Shown here one piece after another: positions 36,719-44,620 of a DNA stretch of 64,000 bases. The stretch comes from Ignavibacteriota bacterium (GTDB lineage Bacteria > Bacteroidota > Ignavibacteria > Kapaibacteriales > UBA2268): positions 1 to 64,000 of the forward strand of contig JAGQWJ010000011.1 in the NCBI GenBank assembly GCA_020437395.1, given 5' to 3'. Positions within the stretch are counted from its first letter, which is position 1, and every line of letters begins with the position of its first letter. Below the pieces are notes generated by a model. The model did no database searches and was not told the DNA's origin. It saw nothing but the letters and a program-made list of their open reading frames with translations. The translations under genes were made by a program, and so were the position numbers.

Positions 36719-37030
36719 TTACTTTGCTTGTAGACAGATTACCAATCTATGATTCACAACTACAGGTTCTAGAGACTTTTCCCAGTCCTCATTCCAATTT
36801 TTCTCTTCTATAGTTGATTGTGAAATAAGCTTATATTCGAAACCAAGTGTATTAGCTGAATCTGACAATTCATTCTCAACATTTTCGTTATAGTTATTGG
36901 CAAGGAAATTGATAGTTAATTCATCATTAACTTGTTCTATTCCTGTGAACTCTAAATCAGAAATTAATGCAATAAATGTATCTTGGTGTTCTTCAGGAAC
37001 GTATAGTTTAATAACAATATATTTTTTCAA
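36719..37030 (-). CDS. prmA: Ribosomal protein L11 methyltransferase, N-terminal segment (frameshifted gene)
   Basis: The 103-aa L11-binding part of PrmA, with the expected EEKNWNEDWEKSLEPVVVNHRLVI shortly before the break. The frame ends in LQAK and a stop where other PrmA proteins continue into the methyltransferase domain. Together with 36186-36713 it is one gene split by a single-base change. If the change is real, the cell would lack L11 trimethylation unless ribosomes slip at AAAG before the stop. Confidence 0.85.
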   Translation of the reverse strand: MKKYIVIKLYVPEEHQDTFIALISDLEFTGIEQVNDELTINFLANNYNENVENELSDSANTLGFEYKLISQSTIEEKNWNEDWEKSLEPVVVNHRLVICLQAK

Positions 37031-37097
37031 AAAATTACCTTTTAATTTTTTGTAAAGTTATGAAAATAGAAAATCATTTTAAACAGAGTGTCTCATT

Positions 37098-37595
37098 TTG
37101 GAACATGTAAAATTAATAATATTCGATGTTGATGGTACAATGACCGATGGAGGAATGTATTATTCTTCCGAAGGCGAGGTAATGAAAAGATTCCAAGTAA
37201 AAGATGGAATGGGAATAGTATTATTAAAAAAAGCAGGTTTCAAAATAGCTATTATGACAAGCGAAGATTCTCCTATTGCGGCATCTAGAGCAAAGAAATT
37301 AGGAGCTGATTCTGTAATTTTAGGATGTCATAATAAATCAGATGCAGTTAAATTAATAGCCAAAGAGATGGAATTCGAAATGAAAGAAATCGCTTTTATG
37401 GGAGACGATGTAAATGATTATCACGCTATGAATTTAGTAGGTTTTTCTGCTTGTCCTTCCGATGCAGTTGATGCTATAAAAAAAATATCGGATTATGTTT
37501 GTCAGAGCAGTGCAGGACACGGGGCGGTAAGAGAATTTGCTGAAGTTTTATTAAGAACACACGAAAAAACAAATATATTAAACGAAAATTGGTAG
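37098..37595 (+). CDS. kdsC: 3-deoxy-manno-octulosonate-8-phosphatase (HAD-IIIC)
   Basis: A 165-aa HAD phosphatase that makes Kdo for the inner core of lipopolysaccharide. KdsC signatures are LIIFDVDGTMTDGGMYYS, FQVKDGMGIVLLKKAG, IMTSEDSPIAASRAKKLG and AFMGDDVNDYHAMNLVG. TTG at 37098 is the start, as no ATG or GTG fits in frame before IIFDVDG. It implies that the cell makes Kdo. The next gene starts 8 bp after its stop. Confidence 0.93.
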   Translation: MEHVKLIIFDVDGTMTDGGMYYSSEGEVMKRFQVKDGMGIVLLKKAGFKIAIMTSEDSPIAASRAKKLGADSVILGCHNKSDAVKLIAKEMEFEMKEIAFMGDDVNDYHAMNLVGFSACPSDAVDAIKKISDYVCQSSAGHGAVREFAEVLLRTHEKTNILNENW

Positions 37596-37603
37596 GAGTC
37601 ATT

Positions 37604-38029
37604 ATGTCAAACGGACAAGATTATACAAAAGGTTTTCTTTTGGGTGCTTTAGTTGGCGGAGCAGTTGGTGCTGCTGTAGCTTTATTAACTGCGCCTAAAT
37701 CGGGAAAGGAGCTACGTCAAGATATTTCAACAAAATCAACTGAAATCTATGGCAAAGCAAATAGTAAATGGGCTGAAACTGAGAAAAAAATTGGACATCA
37801 AGTTTCAACTACAGTCAATGAGGGTAGAGTAAAAGCTCAAAATATAATTGATTCAGCTAAGAAACAAGCGAATGAATTACTTTATGCTGCAGAAAGTGTT
37901 CTGAATGAAGCTAAATCAAAAGCAGGTACAGCGAAAGAATCTGTGCAGCATAAAATAGAAGATGTGCGAACTGCTACTAAAGCTGGTGTCGAGACTTTCA
38001 AGAAAGAAATGAGTGAAGCTCAAAACTAA
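37604..38029 (+). CDS. YtxH domain-containing protein
   Basis: A 141-aa small envelope protein. The YtxH signature is GFLLGALVGGAVGAAVALLTAPKSGKELR: one glycine-zipper-like membrane segment, then an APxSGxELR motif. The remainder is a long Ala/Lys/Glu-rich helix resembling LEA/apolipoprotein-like coiled coil. I chose ATG 37604 because of its AGGAG site; an upstream in-frame start overlaps kdsC. The family is linked to stress but is not biochemically defined. It is followed by a similar small membrane-coil protein. Confidence 0.87.
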   Translation: MSNGQDYTKGFLLGALVGGAVGAAVALLTAPKSGKELRQDISTKSTEIYGKANSKWAETEKKIGHQVSTTVNEGRVKAQNIIDSAKKQANELLYAAESVLNEAKSKAGTAKESVQHKIEDVRTATKAGVETFKKEMSEAQN

Positions 38030-38057
38030 TTAGAAAACAAAATAATATTATTATTAT

Positions 38058-38513
38058 ATGGATGAAGTACTAAAAATTATTGCCATTATTGCACTTTCTT
38101 CTGTTACAATCTTAGTAGTGTACGCTCTTATTTTTTTGTCAAAGACTTTGAAAGTAGTAAATAGTGCAACAAAGAATCTTGACAAAATTACAGAGAATAT
38201 AACAGTTTTGAAAACTAGACTTATGATAACATTGGAAGAAGTCTCAGAAACTCGTAAGGATTTGAATGAATTAAAAATAAAATCAATAGAACATTTGGGA
38301 CATTGGAAAGTTACAAGCGATAAAGCTAATAATCTTATCGACAATGTTAACAATGGTGCTGGAAAAGTAATAGAAGCTATTGAACCTTACGAAAGATTGG
38401 TCAACCGTTCCTATGAAAGAATTGCACCACCAATCGATAAGGCAACATCAATATTTTCTGCTTTATTCAAAGCAATAGAAGTTTTTAGTAGTAAACTCAA
38501 CTCTCGAAAATAA
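38058..38513 (+). CDS. Single-pass membrane protein with coiled coil (DUF948-like)
   Basis: A 151-aa protein with an N-terminal membrane helix (about 6-29: IIAIIALSSVTILVVYALIF). A helical region of regularly spaced hydrophobics follows (KNLDKITENITVLKTRLMITLEE), as in DUF948 proteins that often sit beside YtxH genes. The neighbouring YtxH gene supports this. Function is unknown, perhaps envelope stress or cell shape. A near-perfect terminator follows. Confidence 0.82.
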   Translation: MDEVLKIIAIIALSSVTILVVYALIFLSKTLKVVNSATKNLDKITENITVLKTRLMITLEEVSETRKDLNELKIKSIEHLGHWKVTSDKANNLIDNVNNGAGKVIEAIEPYERLVNRSYERIAPPIDKATSIFSALFKAIEVFSSKLNSRK

Positions 38514-38522
38514 ATTACATAT

Positions 38523-38553
38523 AAAAAGCTCTAGATACTATCTAGAGCTTTTT
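38523..38553 (+). terminator. Rho-independent terminator before mutL
   Basis: A 14-bp perfect stem from AAAAAGCTCTAGAT to ATCTAGAGCTTTTT with a 3-base loop. The T-run is inside the stem end. It closes the kdsC unit and would also work in reverse. Confidence 0.9.
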
Positions 38554-38601
38554 ACTTTTCAACTTCAATGCCTCAGTTTTCATTTTATGTCATAATTCCT
38601 T

Positions 38602-38609
38602 TAATTTTG
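38602..38609 (+). promoter_or_regulatory. Candidate -7 element of mutL, very close to its start codon
   Basis: TAATTTTG matches TAnnTTTG exactly and ends 4 bases before the mutL ATG. If used, the transcript would begin at or just beside the ATG, a leaderless or near-leaderless mRNA. The -33 region (TTTT near 38577) is weak. Confidence 0.4.
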
Positions 38610-38613
38610 GAAT

Positions 38614-40422
38614 ATGACTTTAAATAAATCAAATACAATTAATATACTTCCAGATTTCATAGCTAATCAAATAGCTGCTGGTGAAGTAGTACAAAGACCC
38701 GAATCAGTTGTAAAAGAACTTGTTGAAAATTCTCTTGATTCTGGGGCTACAGAAATTGCTGTAATAGTTAGAAATGCTGGTAAAAGTCTAATACACATTA
38801 TTGATAATGGTATTGGAATGAGTAAATCAGATTTAGAACTAAGTATAAAAAGACATGCAACAAGTAAAATTCTAACGCAGACTGATTTAGAATCTATAAA
38901 ATCATTAGGGTTCAGAGGTGAAGCTTTAGCTTCGATAACCTCAGTTGCCCATGTTGAAATAATAACACGAAATAAAAATGATCAATTCGGTCATAAACTT
39001 ATTTCTGAACCTAATAAGCCAGCAATATTGGAAGAAGTCAATAGTAATCAAGGTACTCAAATATTAGTAAAAAATCTTTTCTACAATGTCCCTGCACGTC
39101 GTAAATTTCTTAAAAGTAATTTAAGCGAATTCAAAGCAATCTCTGAAACTATGATTAAATTTGCTTTGGCTTTTCCCTCAAAGAGATTCACTTTTTATGA
39201 TGATGAAAACCTTATATTTGATTTGAATGCCTCTGATTTAGAAACAAGAGTTATTGCTACTCTTGGCACTGCAGTGAAAGACTTATTAATTCCATTAGAA
39301 TATAAAGAAGAAGGCATCTCAATACATGGTTTTATTGGAAAACCATTCTTAGCTAGACAAAATTCGTCAAACCAATATTTATTCTTAAATGAAAGAACAA
39401 TAAAGAATAGATATTTAAACCATGCAATTATGTCTTGTTATGAGGAGCTACTTGAAGAAAAAAGATATCCTTTCTATGTTCTTTTTTTAGAAGTTGATCA
39501 TAAGACTATTGATATTAATGTGCATCCACAAAAACATGAAGTTAAATTCGAAAATGATAGGTTAGTATATAATATAGTAAAAAATGCTGTGATGAGCACA
39601 TTAAGAGAAGTAAATCTTATTCCAGAATTCAAAATAGATGCGGAACTAAGTTACTCACCTTTCCAAATCGAAAGAAATGATGAAGATAAACCAGTAATGA
39701 TTAACAGAAGTACTGGTGAGATAATAGAGAGAAGTGAGCAAAACATTAGAAGAATTTCTAATAACTTTAGTAACTGGCAAAAAGATGAATATAATAATAC
39801 AAACTTTACTGAAGAAATTAACTCAAATCTTAATTCTATTTTCAACGAAAGACAAGATCAGAGATTTGAATACTTATTGATAGATGATAGATTCATAATA
39901 GTTAAAGAATTAGAACATCTGATAGTTATATACAAAAGAAGAGCATTACAAAGGATTTATTTCGAATATTTGGTAGATTCATTCAACAGAAATCAAACTA
40001 AGAGTCAAGATTTATTATTTCCTGAAGAATTGCAGTTAGAAAAAAAGCAAATATCCTCATTAAAATCAAATACTGAAAATTTAAAAGATTTTGGTTTCAT
40101 TTTGGAATATAATGAAGAAAGTATTACAATCACTTCGGTTCCAGAGATTATAATAAACAACAATATCAAATTAATAATAGAAAGGATATCAAATAATTTA
40201 CTATCAATTGAACATAGTGATAGTGAAGAGATATTTGAGTATATTGCAAAAGTAATAGCAATAAGTATAAATATAAGAAGTAATGAAAATAAAAGTTCTG
40301 AAGAATTAAAAAAAATCTATTCAGATTTGTTCAAATGTAAAAATCCTCACCACAGTCCAACAGGGAAATTGACAACATTTTCAATATCTTATAGCGAATT
40401 AGAAAAAAAATTCAGATTATAA
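38614..40422 (+). CDS. mutL: DNA mismatch repair protein MutL
   Basis: A 602-aa GHKL ATPase that links MutS to strand removal. ATPase motifs are KELVENSLDSGATEI, IIDNGIGMSKSDLE, KSLGFRGEALASITSV and GTQILVKNLFYNVPARRKFL. Also present are LFLNERTIKNRY and VDHKTIDINVHPQKHEVKF. The C-terminal dimerization domain is there, but where most MutH-less MutL proteins have the metal-binding DQHA..E endonuclease motif, this one reads IVIYKRRALQRIYFEYL. Near the C-terminus, NPHHSPTGKLTTFSI replaces the usual GKPT-type motif. Confidence 0.95.
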   Translation: MTLNKSNTINILPDFIANQIAAGEVVQRPESVVKELVENSLDSGATEIAVIVRNAGKSLIHIIDNGIGMSKSDLELSIKRHATSKILTQTDLESIKSLGFRGEALASITSVAHVEIITRNKNDQFGHKLISEPNKPAILEEVNSNQGTQILVKNLFYNVPARRKFLKSNLSEFKAISETMIKFALAFPSKRFTFYDDENLIFDLNASDLETRVIATLGTAVKDLLIPLEYKEEGISIHGFIGKPFLARQNSSNQYLFLNERTIKNRYLNHAIMSCYEELLEEKRYPFYVLFLEVDHKTIDINVHPQKHEVKFENDRLVYNIVKNAVMSTLREVNLIPEFKIDAELSYSPFQIERNDEDKPVMINRSTGEIIERSEQNIRRISNNFSNWQKDEYNNTNFTEEINSNLNSIFNERQDQRFEYLLIDDRFIIVKELEHLIVIYKRRALQRIYFEYLVDSFNRNQTKSQDLLFPEELQLEKKQISSLKSNTENLKDFGFILEYNEESITITSVPEIIINNNIKLIIERISNNLLSIEHSDSEEIFEYIAKVIAISINIRSNENKSSEELKKIYSDLFKCKNPHHSPTGKLTTFSISYSELEKKFRL

Positions 40423-40431
40423 CTCAAAATA

Positions 40432-40463
40432 TTTGATATATTCTATTAATTCTTTTAATTTTG
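40432..40463 (+). promoter_or_regulatory. Bacteroidota-type promoter of rplM-rpsI
   Basis: TTTG at 40432-40435, 20 bp, then TAATTTTG at 40456-40463: an exact match to both boxes. It lies 38 bp before the rplM start. Confidence 0.65.
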
Positions 40464-40501
40464 TAAGCTATAATTAAAACGAAATATTTTGGAGATGTAA
40501 A

Positions 40502-40942
40502 TTGAGTACTGGACAATTTACCAAATCGCTTAGAAAAGAAGACGTCAACACCGAATGGTGGTTAGTTGACGCATCGGGCCAAACTGTTGGCAGAGTAGCT
40601 ACAAAAATTGCAACATTAATAAGAGGGAAGCATAAACCAAGCTTTACTCCCCACGTTGATGATGGAGATTGCGTAGTAGTAATTAACGCTGAAAAAGTAG
40701 TATTTACAGGTAAAAGAGAAGATAAGAAAACTTACTTCAAACATACTGGTTACCATGGAAGTGAAACTTTTACTCCAGTTAAAGAAGTAAGAGAAAAGCA
40801 TCCGGAAAGAATACTAGAAAGAGCAGTTAAAGGGATGTTACCTAAAACAAAACTTGGACGCAAAATGTCTAAAAAGTTAAAAGTTTATGCTGGTAGCGAG
40901 CATCCACACGAAGCACAAATGCCTAAAAAGTTAGAAATATAA
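40502..40942 (+). CDS. rplM: 50S ribosomal protein L13
   Basis: A 146-aa early 50S assembly protein. Signatures are WWLVDASGQTVGRVATKIA, DGDCVVVINAEKVVFTGKRE, KKTYFKHTGYHG and RAVKGMLPKTKLGRKMSKKLKVY. TTG start with a GGAG site 7 bases upstream; no in-frame ATG is near. It is followed by rpsI after 18 bp, the universal rplM-rpsI pair. Confidence 0.98.
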   Translation: MSTGQFTKSLRKEDVNTEWWLVDASGQTVGRVATKIATLIRGKHKPSFTPHVDDGDCVVVINAEKVVFTGKREDKKTYFKHTGYHGSETFTPVKEVREKHPERILERAVKGMLPKTKLGRKMSKKLKVYAGSEHPHEAQMPKKLEI

Positions 40943-40960
40943 GATAATATCGGAGTAAGA

Positions 40961-41347
40961 ATGAAACAGTTTTGGGGAACAGGTCGAAGAAAGACTTCTG
41001 TTGCGTCTGTAAGAATTACACCTGGTAAGGGTGAATTCATTATAAATGACAAAGATGTCGATCAGTTTATTGACCTCCAAAGTAATAAAGAAAAAATACT
41101 TAAACCGTTGGTAGTTACTGAACTAAAAGGGCAGTATAATATTGTAGCCAACGTTAAAGGTGGCGGATTGACTGGACAAACGGGTGCTATCCAATTAGGA
41201 TTGGCTCGTGCCATTATTGATATGGATCCTGAATTGAAGCAAAAATTGAAAGATGCGGACTTGCTAACTAGAGATTCTAGAATGGTCGAACGTAAGAAAT
41301 ACGGTCGCAAAAAAGCAAGAAAGAAATTCCAATTCTCGAAACGTTAA
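40961..41347 (+). CDS. rpsI: 30S ribosomal protein S9
   Basis: A 128-aa S9. The N-terminus is FWGTGRRKTSVASVRITPG, the middle is VKGGGLTGQTGAIQLGLARAI, and the C-terminal KKYGRKKARKKFQFSKR has the conserved basic tail that reaches the P-site tRNA. Length is normal. It lies downstream of rplM and is separated from rpsB by a structured 108-bp gap. Confidence 0.98.
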   Translation: MKQFWGTGRRKTSVASVRITPGKGEFIINDKDVDQFIDLQSNKEKILKPLVVTELKGQYNIVANVKGGGLTGQTGAIQLGLARAIIDMDPELKQKLKDADLLTRDSRMVERKKYGRKKARKKFQFSKR

Positions 41348-41368
41348 AAGAAATTTATTTATCAATCA

Positions 41369-41423
41369 TGCAAGAAAGTACTGTGTGTTGCATATAGAGA
41401 TATGTACCAAGATCTTTCTTGCA
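41369..41423 (+). promoter_or_regulatory. Structured RNA element in front of rpsB
   Basis: TGCAAGAAAG (41369-41378) and CTTTCTTGCA (41414-41423) form a perfect 10-bp stem. Inside, CATAT-AGAG-ATATG forms a second hairpin. No T-run follows, so it is not a terminator. It lies 32 bp before the rpsB ATG, where S2 autoregulatory leaders are found in other phyla. Confidence 0.65.
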
Positions 41424-41455
41424 GTAGTTAAAACACACAAAATTAAAGGATATAC

Positions 41456-42337
41456 ATGAAACACTATGTAGAAATAGAGCAGCTACTAAAAGCAGGTGCT
41501 CATTTTGGTCACTTGACTAGACGTTGGAACCCAGCTATGGAAGATTTCATCTTCAACGAAAGAAATGGGATCCATATTATAGACCTTCGTAAAACTCAAG
41601 TCTTATTAACTCTTGCAAGAGATGCTGCTTACGATATTGCACTGGGCGGTAGAAATATTCTTTTTGTTGGGACTAAGAGCCAGGCAAAAGATTTATTGCA
41701 AGATGCAGCTAAAAAAGCAGGCGTAAACTATGTCTCTGAGAGATGGTTAGGTGGTATGTTGACGAATTTTGCAACTATCAGAAAATCAATTAAAAGACTT
41801 TCTACTATTGATAAAATGTCAATAGATGGTACTTACGAAAAAATCACGAAGAAAGAGAGATTACTTTTCGATAGAGAAAGAGAAAAGTTAAGACGTATAT
41901 TCGGTGGTATCGAAAATATGACACGATTGCCGGGTGCAATCTTTATAGTAGATACAAAAAAGGAACACCTTGCTATAAAAGAAGCTCAGAATTTGAATAT
42001 TCCTGTAATTGCTATCGTTGATACAAATTCAAATCCTCATGAAGTTGATTTCCCTATTCCTGCTAATGATGATTCGAGAAATACTATCGAATTGATTCTT
42101 GGTGTTATAACTGATGCTTTAGTAGAAGGTTATACAGTTGCTAGATCAAAAAGTGCTGAACTTGCTGCTGAATCAGAGAGAGTTAGCAAAGAGAATGATG
42201 ATTTGGGTGATGAGCAAACAAAAGTTAAAAGAAAACTCAGAGAAAGAAAAAAAGGCACTTCGGACAAGCCAAAAAAGAAAACTGAAAGCTCAGAGAATGA
42301 AAGTGAAGCTGAAGTTAAGCAAGACTCAGCTAAATAA
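41456..42337 (+). CDS. rpsB: 30S ribosomal protein S2
   Basis: A 293-aa S2. Signatures are LLKAGAHFGHLTRRWNPAM, FIFNERNGIHIIDLRKTQ, ILFVGTKSQAKDLLQDAA, SERWLGGMLTNFATI and PVIAIVDTNSNPHEVDFPIPAND. It is longer than E. coli S2 (241 aa) because of a Lys/Glu-rich tail of about 55 residues (about 240-293). A stem-loop leader precedes it and a terminator follows; tsf is next. Confidence 0.98.
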   Translation: MKHYVEIEQLLKAGAHFGHLTRRWNPAMEDFIFNERNGIHIIDLRKTQVLLTLARDAAYDIALGGRNILFVGTKSQAKDLLQDAAKKAGVNYVSERWLGGMLTNFATIRKSIKRLSTIDKMSIDGTYEKITKKERLLFDREREKLRRIFGGIENMTRLPGAIFIVDTKKEHLAIKEAQNLNIPVIAIVDTNSNPHEVDFPIPANDDSRNTIELILGVITDALVEGYTVARSKSAELAAESERVSKENDDLGDEQTKVKRKLRERKKGTSDKPKKKTESSENESEAEVKQDSAK

Positions 42338-42348
42338 TGAATTTCAAC

Positions 42349-42380
42349 CAAGAGCATCTTAAAAAAGGATGCTCTTTTTA
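42349..42380 (+). terminator. Rho-independent terminator after rpsB
   Basis: AGAGCATC (42351-42358), 9-base loop, GATGCTCT (42368-42375) and T-run. It lies between rpsB and tsf, so it may lower rather than stop expression of tsf. Confidence 0.88.
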
Positions 42381-42422
42381 TAAATATTGAATATTACAAA
42401 CTAAATTTAAAAGAAATAAAAA

Positions 42423-43277
42423 ATGGCAAACATAACAGCACAACAAGTAAAAGAATTAAGAGACAAAACAGGCGCTGGAATGGCGGATTGTAAAAAAGCA
42501 TTAGTAGAAGCTGATGGTGATATGGGAGTTGCTATCGATGAACTTCGTAAAAGAGGTGCCGCATCTGCAGAAAAAAGAGCTGACAGAGACACTAACGAAG
42601 GTGTTGTTGCAACTAAAGTATCTGATAATGGTCAAAAAGCATCAATTGCTCAAGTTACATGCGAAACAGATTTCGTTGCTAGAAATGAAGAGTTTGTAAA
42701 TTTTGTTGATTCTATTGCAACAGTAGTTTTTGATAAATCACCTAATACAAAAGAAGATTTACTTGCTGCTGATTTGAATGGAAACAAAGTTGAAGATAAG
42801 TACAATGAAATATTAGCAAAGTTCAGCGAAAAAATTGAAGTTGGAAAATTTGAGAAAATAGAAACTCCAGGTTACTTAGTAGATTATATTCACGGTGGTA
42901 GCAAGTTGGGAGTTGTTGTTGAAGTAAGTTCACCTAAAATCAACGATGAAGCTAGATTATTGGTAAGAGACATTGCTATGCAAGTTGCTGCAATGAATCC
43001 TAGCTTCCTTGATAGAACATCTGTAACTCAAGAAATACTGGACAAAGAGAAAGAACTATACAAACAACAAGCAACAGAAGAAGGTAAACCAGCTGACATA
43101 GCTGAAAGAATTGCTGAAGGAAGAATTAATAAGTTCTACAAGGAAAATTGTTTGGTTGAACAGCAATATGTTAAAGATGGTAATATGACTATCAATGATG
43201 TGTTGAAACAAATCTCTAATATTGTTGGGGAAGAAGTAAAAATCAATCAGTTCATAAGATACGCTATTGGTGGTTAA
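42423..43277 (+). CDS. tsf: Translation elongation factor Ts
   Basis: A 284-aa nucleotide-exchange factor for EF-Tu. The N-terminal UBA-like motif is QQVKELRDKTGAGMADCKKAL, followed by GDMGVAIDELRKRG and AQVTCETDFVARNEEFV; the coiled-coil and C-terminal dimerization repeats are present. Length is normal. The rpsB-tsf order is conserved; pyrH begins 3 bp later. Confidence 0.98.
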   Translation: MANITAQQVKELRDKTGAGMADCKKALVEADGDMGVAIDELRKRGAASAEKRADRDTNEGVVATKVSDNGQKASIAQVTCETDFVARNEEFVNFVDSIATVVFDKSPNTKEDLLAADLNGNKVEDKYNEILAKFSEKIEVGKFEKIETPGYLVDYIHGGSKLGVVVEVSSPKINDEARLLVRDIAMQVAAMNPSFLDRTSVTQEILDKEKELYKQQATEEGKPADIAERIAEGRINKFYKENCLVEQQYVKDGNMTINDVLKQISNIVGEEVKINQFIRYAIGG

Positions 43278-43280
43278 TAA

Positions 43281-43994
43281 TTGAAACCAATCTATAAAAG
43301 AATATTCTTAAAAGTTAGTGGAGAATCATTGATGGGCGATACTGGTTATGGTATTAGCCCTGAGATTCTCACTAAATTTGTTCAAGAGATTGTACAAATA
43401 CATGAACTTGGAGTGGAAATTGGTATAGTTATAGGTGGTGGCAATATTTTCAGAGGAATACAAGCTTCCGCTCATGGTATAGATAAAGTTTCTGGTGATT
43501 ATATGGGTATGCTTGCAACAGTTATTAACTGTATGGCATTTCAAAATGTATTAGAAAAGCATGGTGTTCCAACAAGATTGCAAACCGCAATTAAAATGGA
43601 ACAGATAGCCGAACCTTATATTCAAAGAAGAGCAATACGCCATTTAGAAAAAGGAAGAGTGGTGTTGTTTGGAGCAGGCACAGGTAATCCTTACTTTACT
43701 ACTGATACTGCTGCAGTATTGAGAGCAATTGAAGTTAAAGCAGAAGTTGTAATCAAAGGGACTAGAGTCGAGGGAATCTATGACTCTGACCCTGAGAAGA
43801 ATAGCAATGCAGTTATGTTTGAGAATATTAGTTTCAAAGATGTAATCAGTAAAGATTTAAAAGTTATGGATCATACTGCTATTACTCTTTGTAATGAGAA
43901 TAAGCTACCGATTAAAGTTATAAATATGAATAAGACTGGAAATTTATATAAACTAGTTATGGGTGAAAAATTAGGTACAACTGTATCTAACTAA
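43281..43994 (+). CDS. pyrH: UMP kinase
   Basis: A 237-aa amino-acid-kinase-fold enzyme that converts UMP to UDP. Signatures are [53 protein letters not shown] and [22 protein letters not shown] start 3 bp after tsf; the frame has no nearby ATG. The frr gene follows after 10 bp. Confidence 0.98.
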   Translation: MKPIYKRIFLKVSGESLMGDTGYGISPEILTKFVQEIVQIHELGVEIGIVIGGGNIFRGIQASAHGIDKVSGDYMGMLATVINCMAFQNVLEKHGVPTRLQTAIKMEQIAEPYIQRRAIRHLEKGRVVLFGAGTGNPYFTTDTAAVLRAIEVKAEVVIKGTRVEGIYDSDPEKNSNAVMFENISFKDVISKDLKVMDHTAITLCNENKLPIKVINMNKTGNLYKLVMGEKLGTTVSN

Positions 43995-44004
43995 GGAGTT
44001 AATT

Positions 44005-44568
44005 ATGGAATTAAATGAAATATTAAAGAATGCACAAGAGCACATGAAAAAATCTTTTGATTTTTCTAAAGCTCAAATAGAAAAAATAAGAACTGGTGGA
44101 GCAAGCTCTACGTTAGTAGATGGAATAGAAGTGCTTGCCTATGGTACAAATACGCCACTAAATCAAGTTGCGGGTATTTCAACTCCAGATGCTCGTACTA
44201 TCGTGATTCAACCTTATGATACTAGCTTATTGGGTGATATTGAAAGAGCAATTTTGACCGCTGATTTAGGGTTTAATCCCCAAAACGATGGTAATGTTTT
44301 AAGAATCCCAGTACCACCTCTTACGGAAGAAAGAAGGTTGGAATATGTCAAAGTTTGTAGAAACTATGCTGAAGAAGGGAGAGTAGCAATTAGAAACAGT
44401 CGTAGATCAGCAATAGAAGCAATTAGGTCTGCCGAAAAAGAAAAAGAAATTTCTGAAGATCAGCAAAAAGACGGTGAATCTGACGTTCAAACTCTTACAG
44501 ATAAGTATATTGCAATGGTCGATGAAGTACTTGCAAAGAAAGAAAAAGAGTTAATTGGTAAAGATTAG
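44005..44568 (+). CDS. frr: Ribosome recycling factor
   Basis: A 187-aa factor that splits post-termination ribosomes with EF-G. It has IEKIRTGGASSTLVDGIEVLAYG, PLNQVAGISTPDARTIVIQPYD, LGFNPQNDGNVLRIPVPPLTEERR and the long C-terminal helix. The ATG follows AAGGAG. It ends the rpsB-tsf-pyrH-frr run, followed by a terminator. Confidence 0.98.
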   Translation: MELNEILKNAQEHMKKSFDFSKAQIEKIRTGGASSTLVDGIEVLAYGTNTPLNQVAGISTPDARTIVIQPYDTSLLGDIERAILTADLGFNPQNDGNVLRIPVPPLTEERRLEYVKVCRNYAEEGRVAIRNSRRSAIEAIRSAEKEKEISEDQQKDGESDVQTLTDKYIAMVDEVLAKKEKELIGKD

Positions 44569-44584
44569 ATTGAAAAATGAAAAA

Positions 44585-44620
44585 CAAAAAAGCAGTTATA
44601 TTTTATAACTGCTTTTTTTT
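44585..44620. terminator. Bidirectional terminator after frr
   Basis: AGCAGTTATA and TATAACTGCT form a perfect 10-bp stem with a 3-base loop, flanked by A-run and eight T. It serves frr (+) and the convergent gene ending at 44620 (-). Confidence 0.92.

Noticed and set aside
36715-36730. Programmed frameshift in prmA
   Set aside because: AAAG before TAA could allow a -1 slip, but there is no clear slippery heptamer or following stem; an error or simple mutation is more likely.
42138-42362. 74-aa plus-strand frame at the end of rpsB
   Set aside because: A second frame of the Lys/Glu-rich S2 tail; no family likeness.
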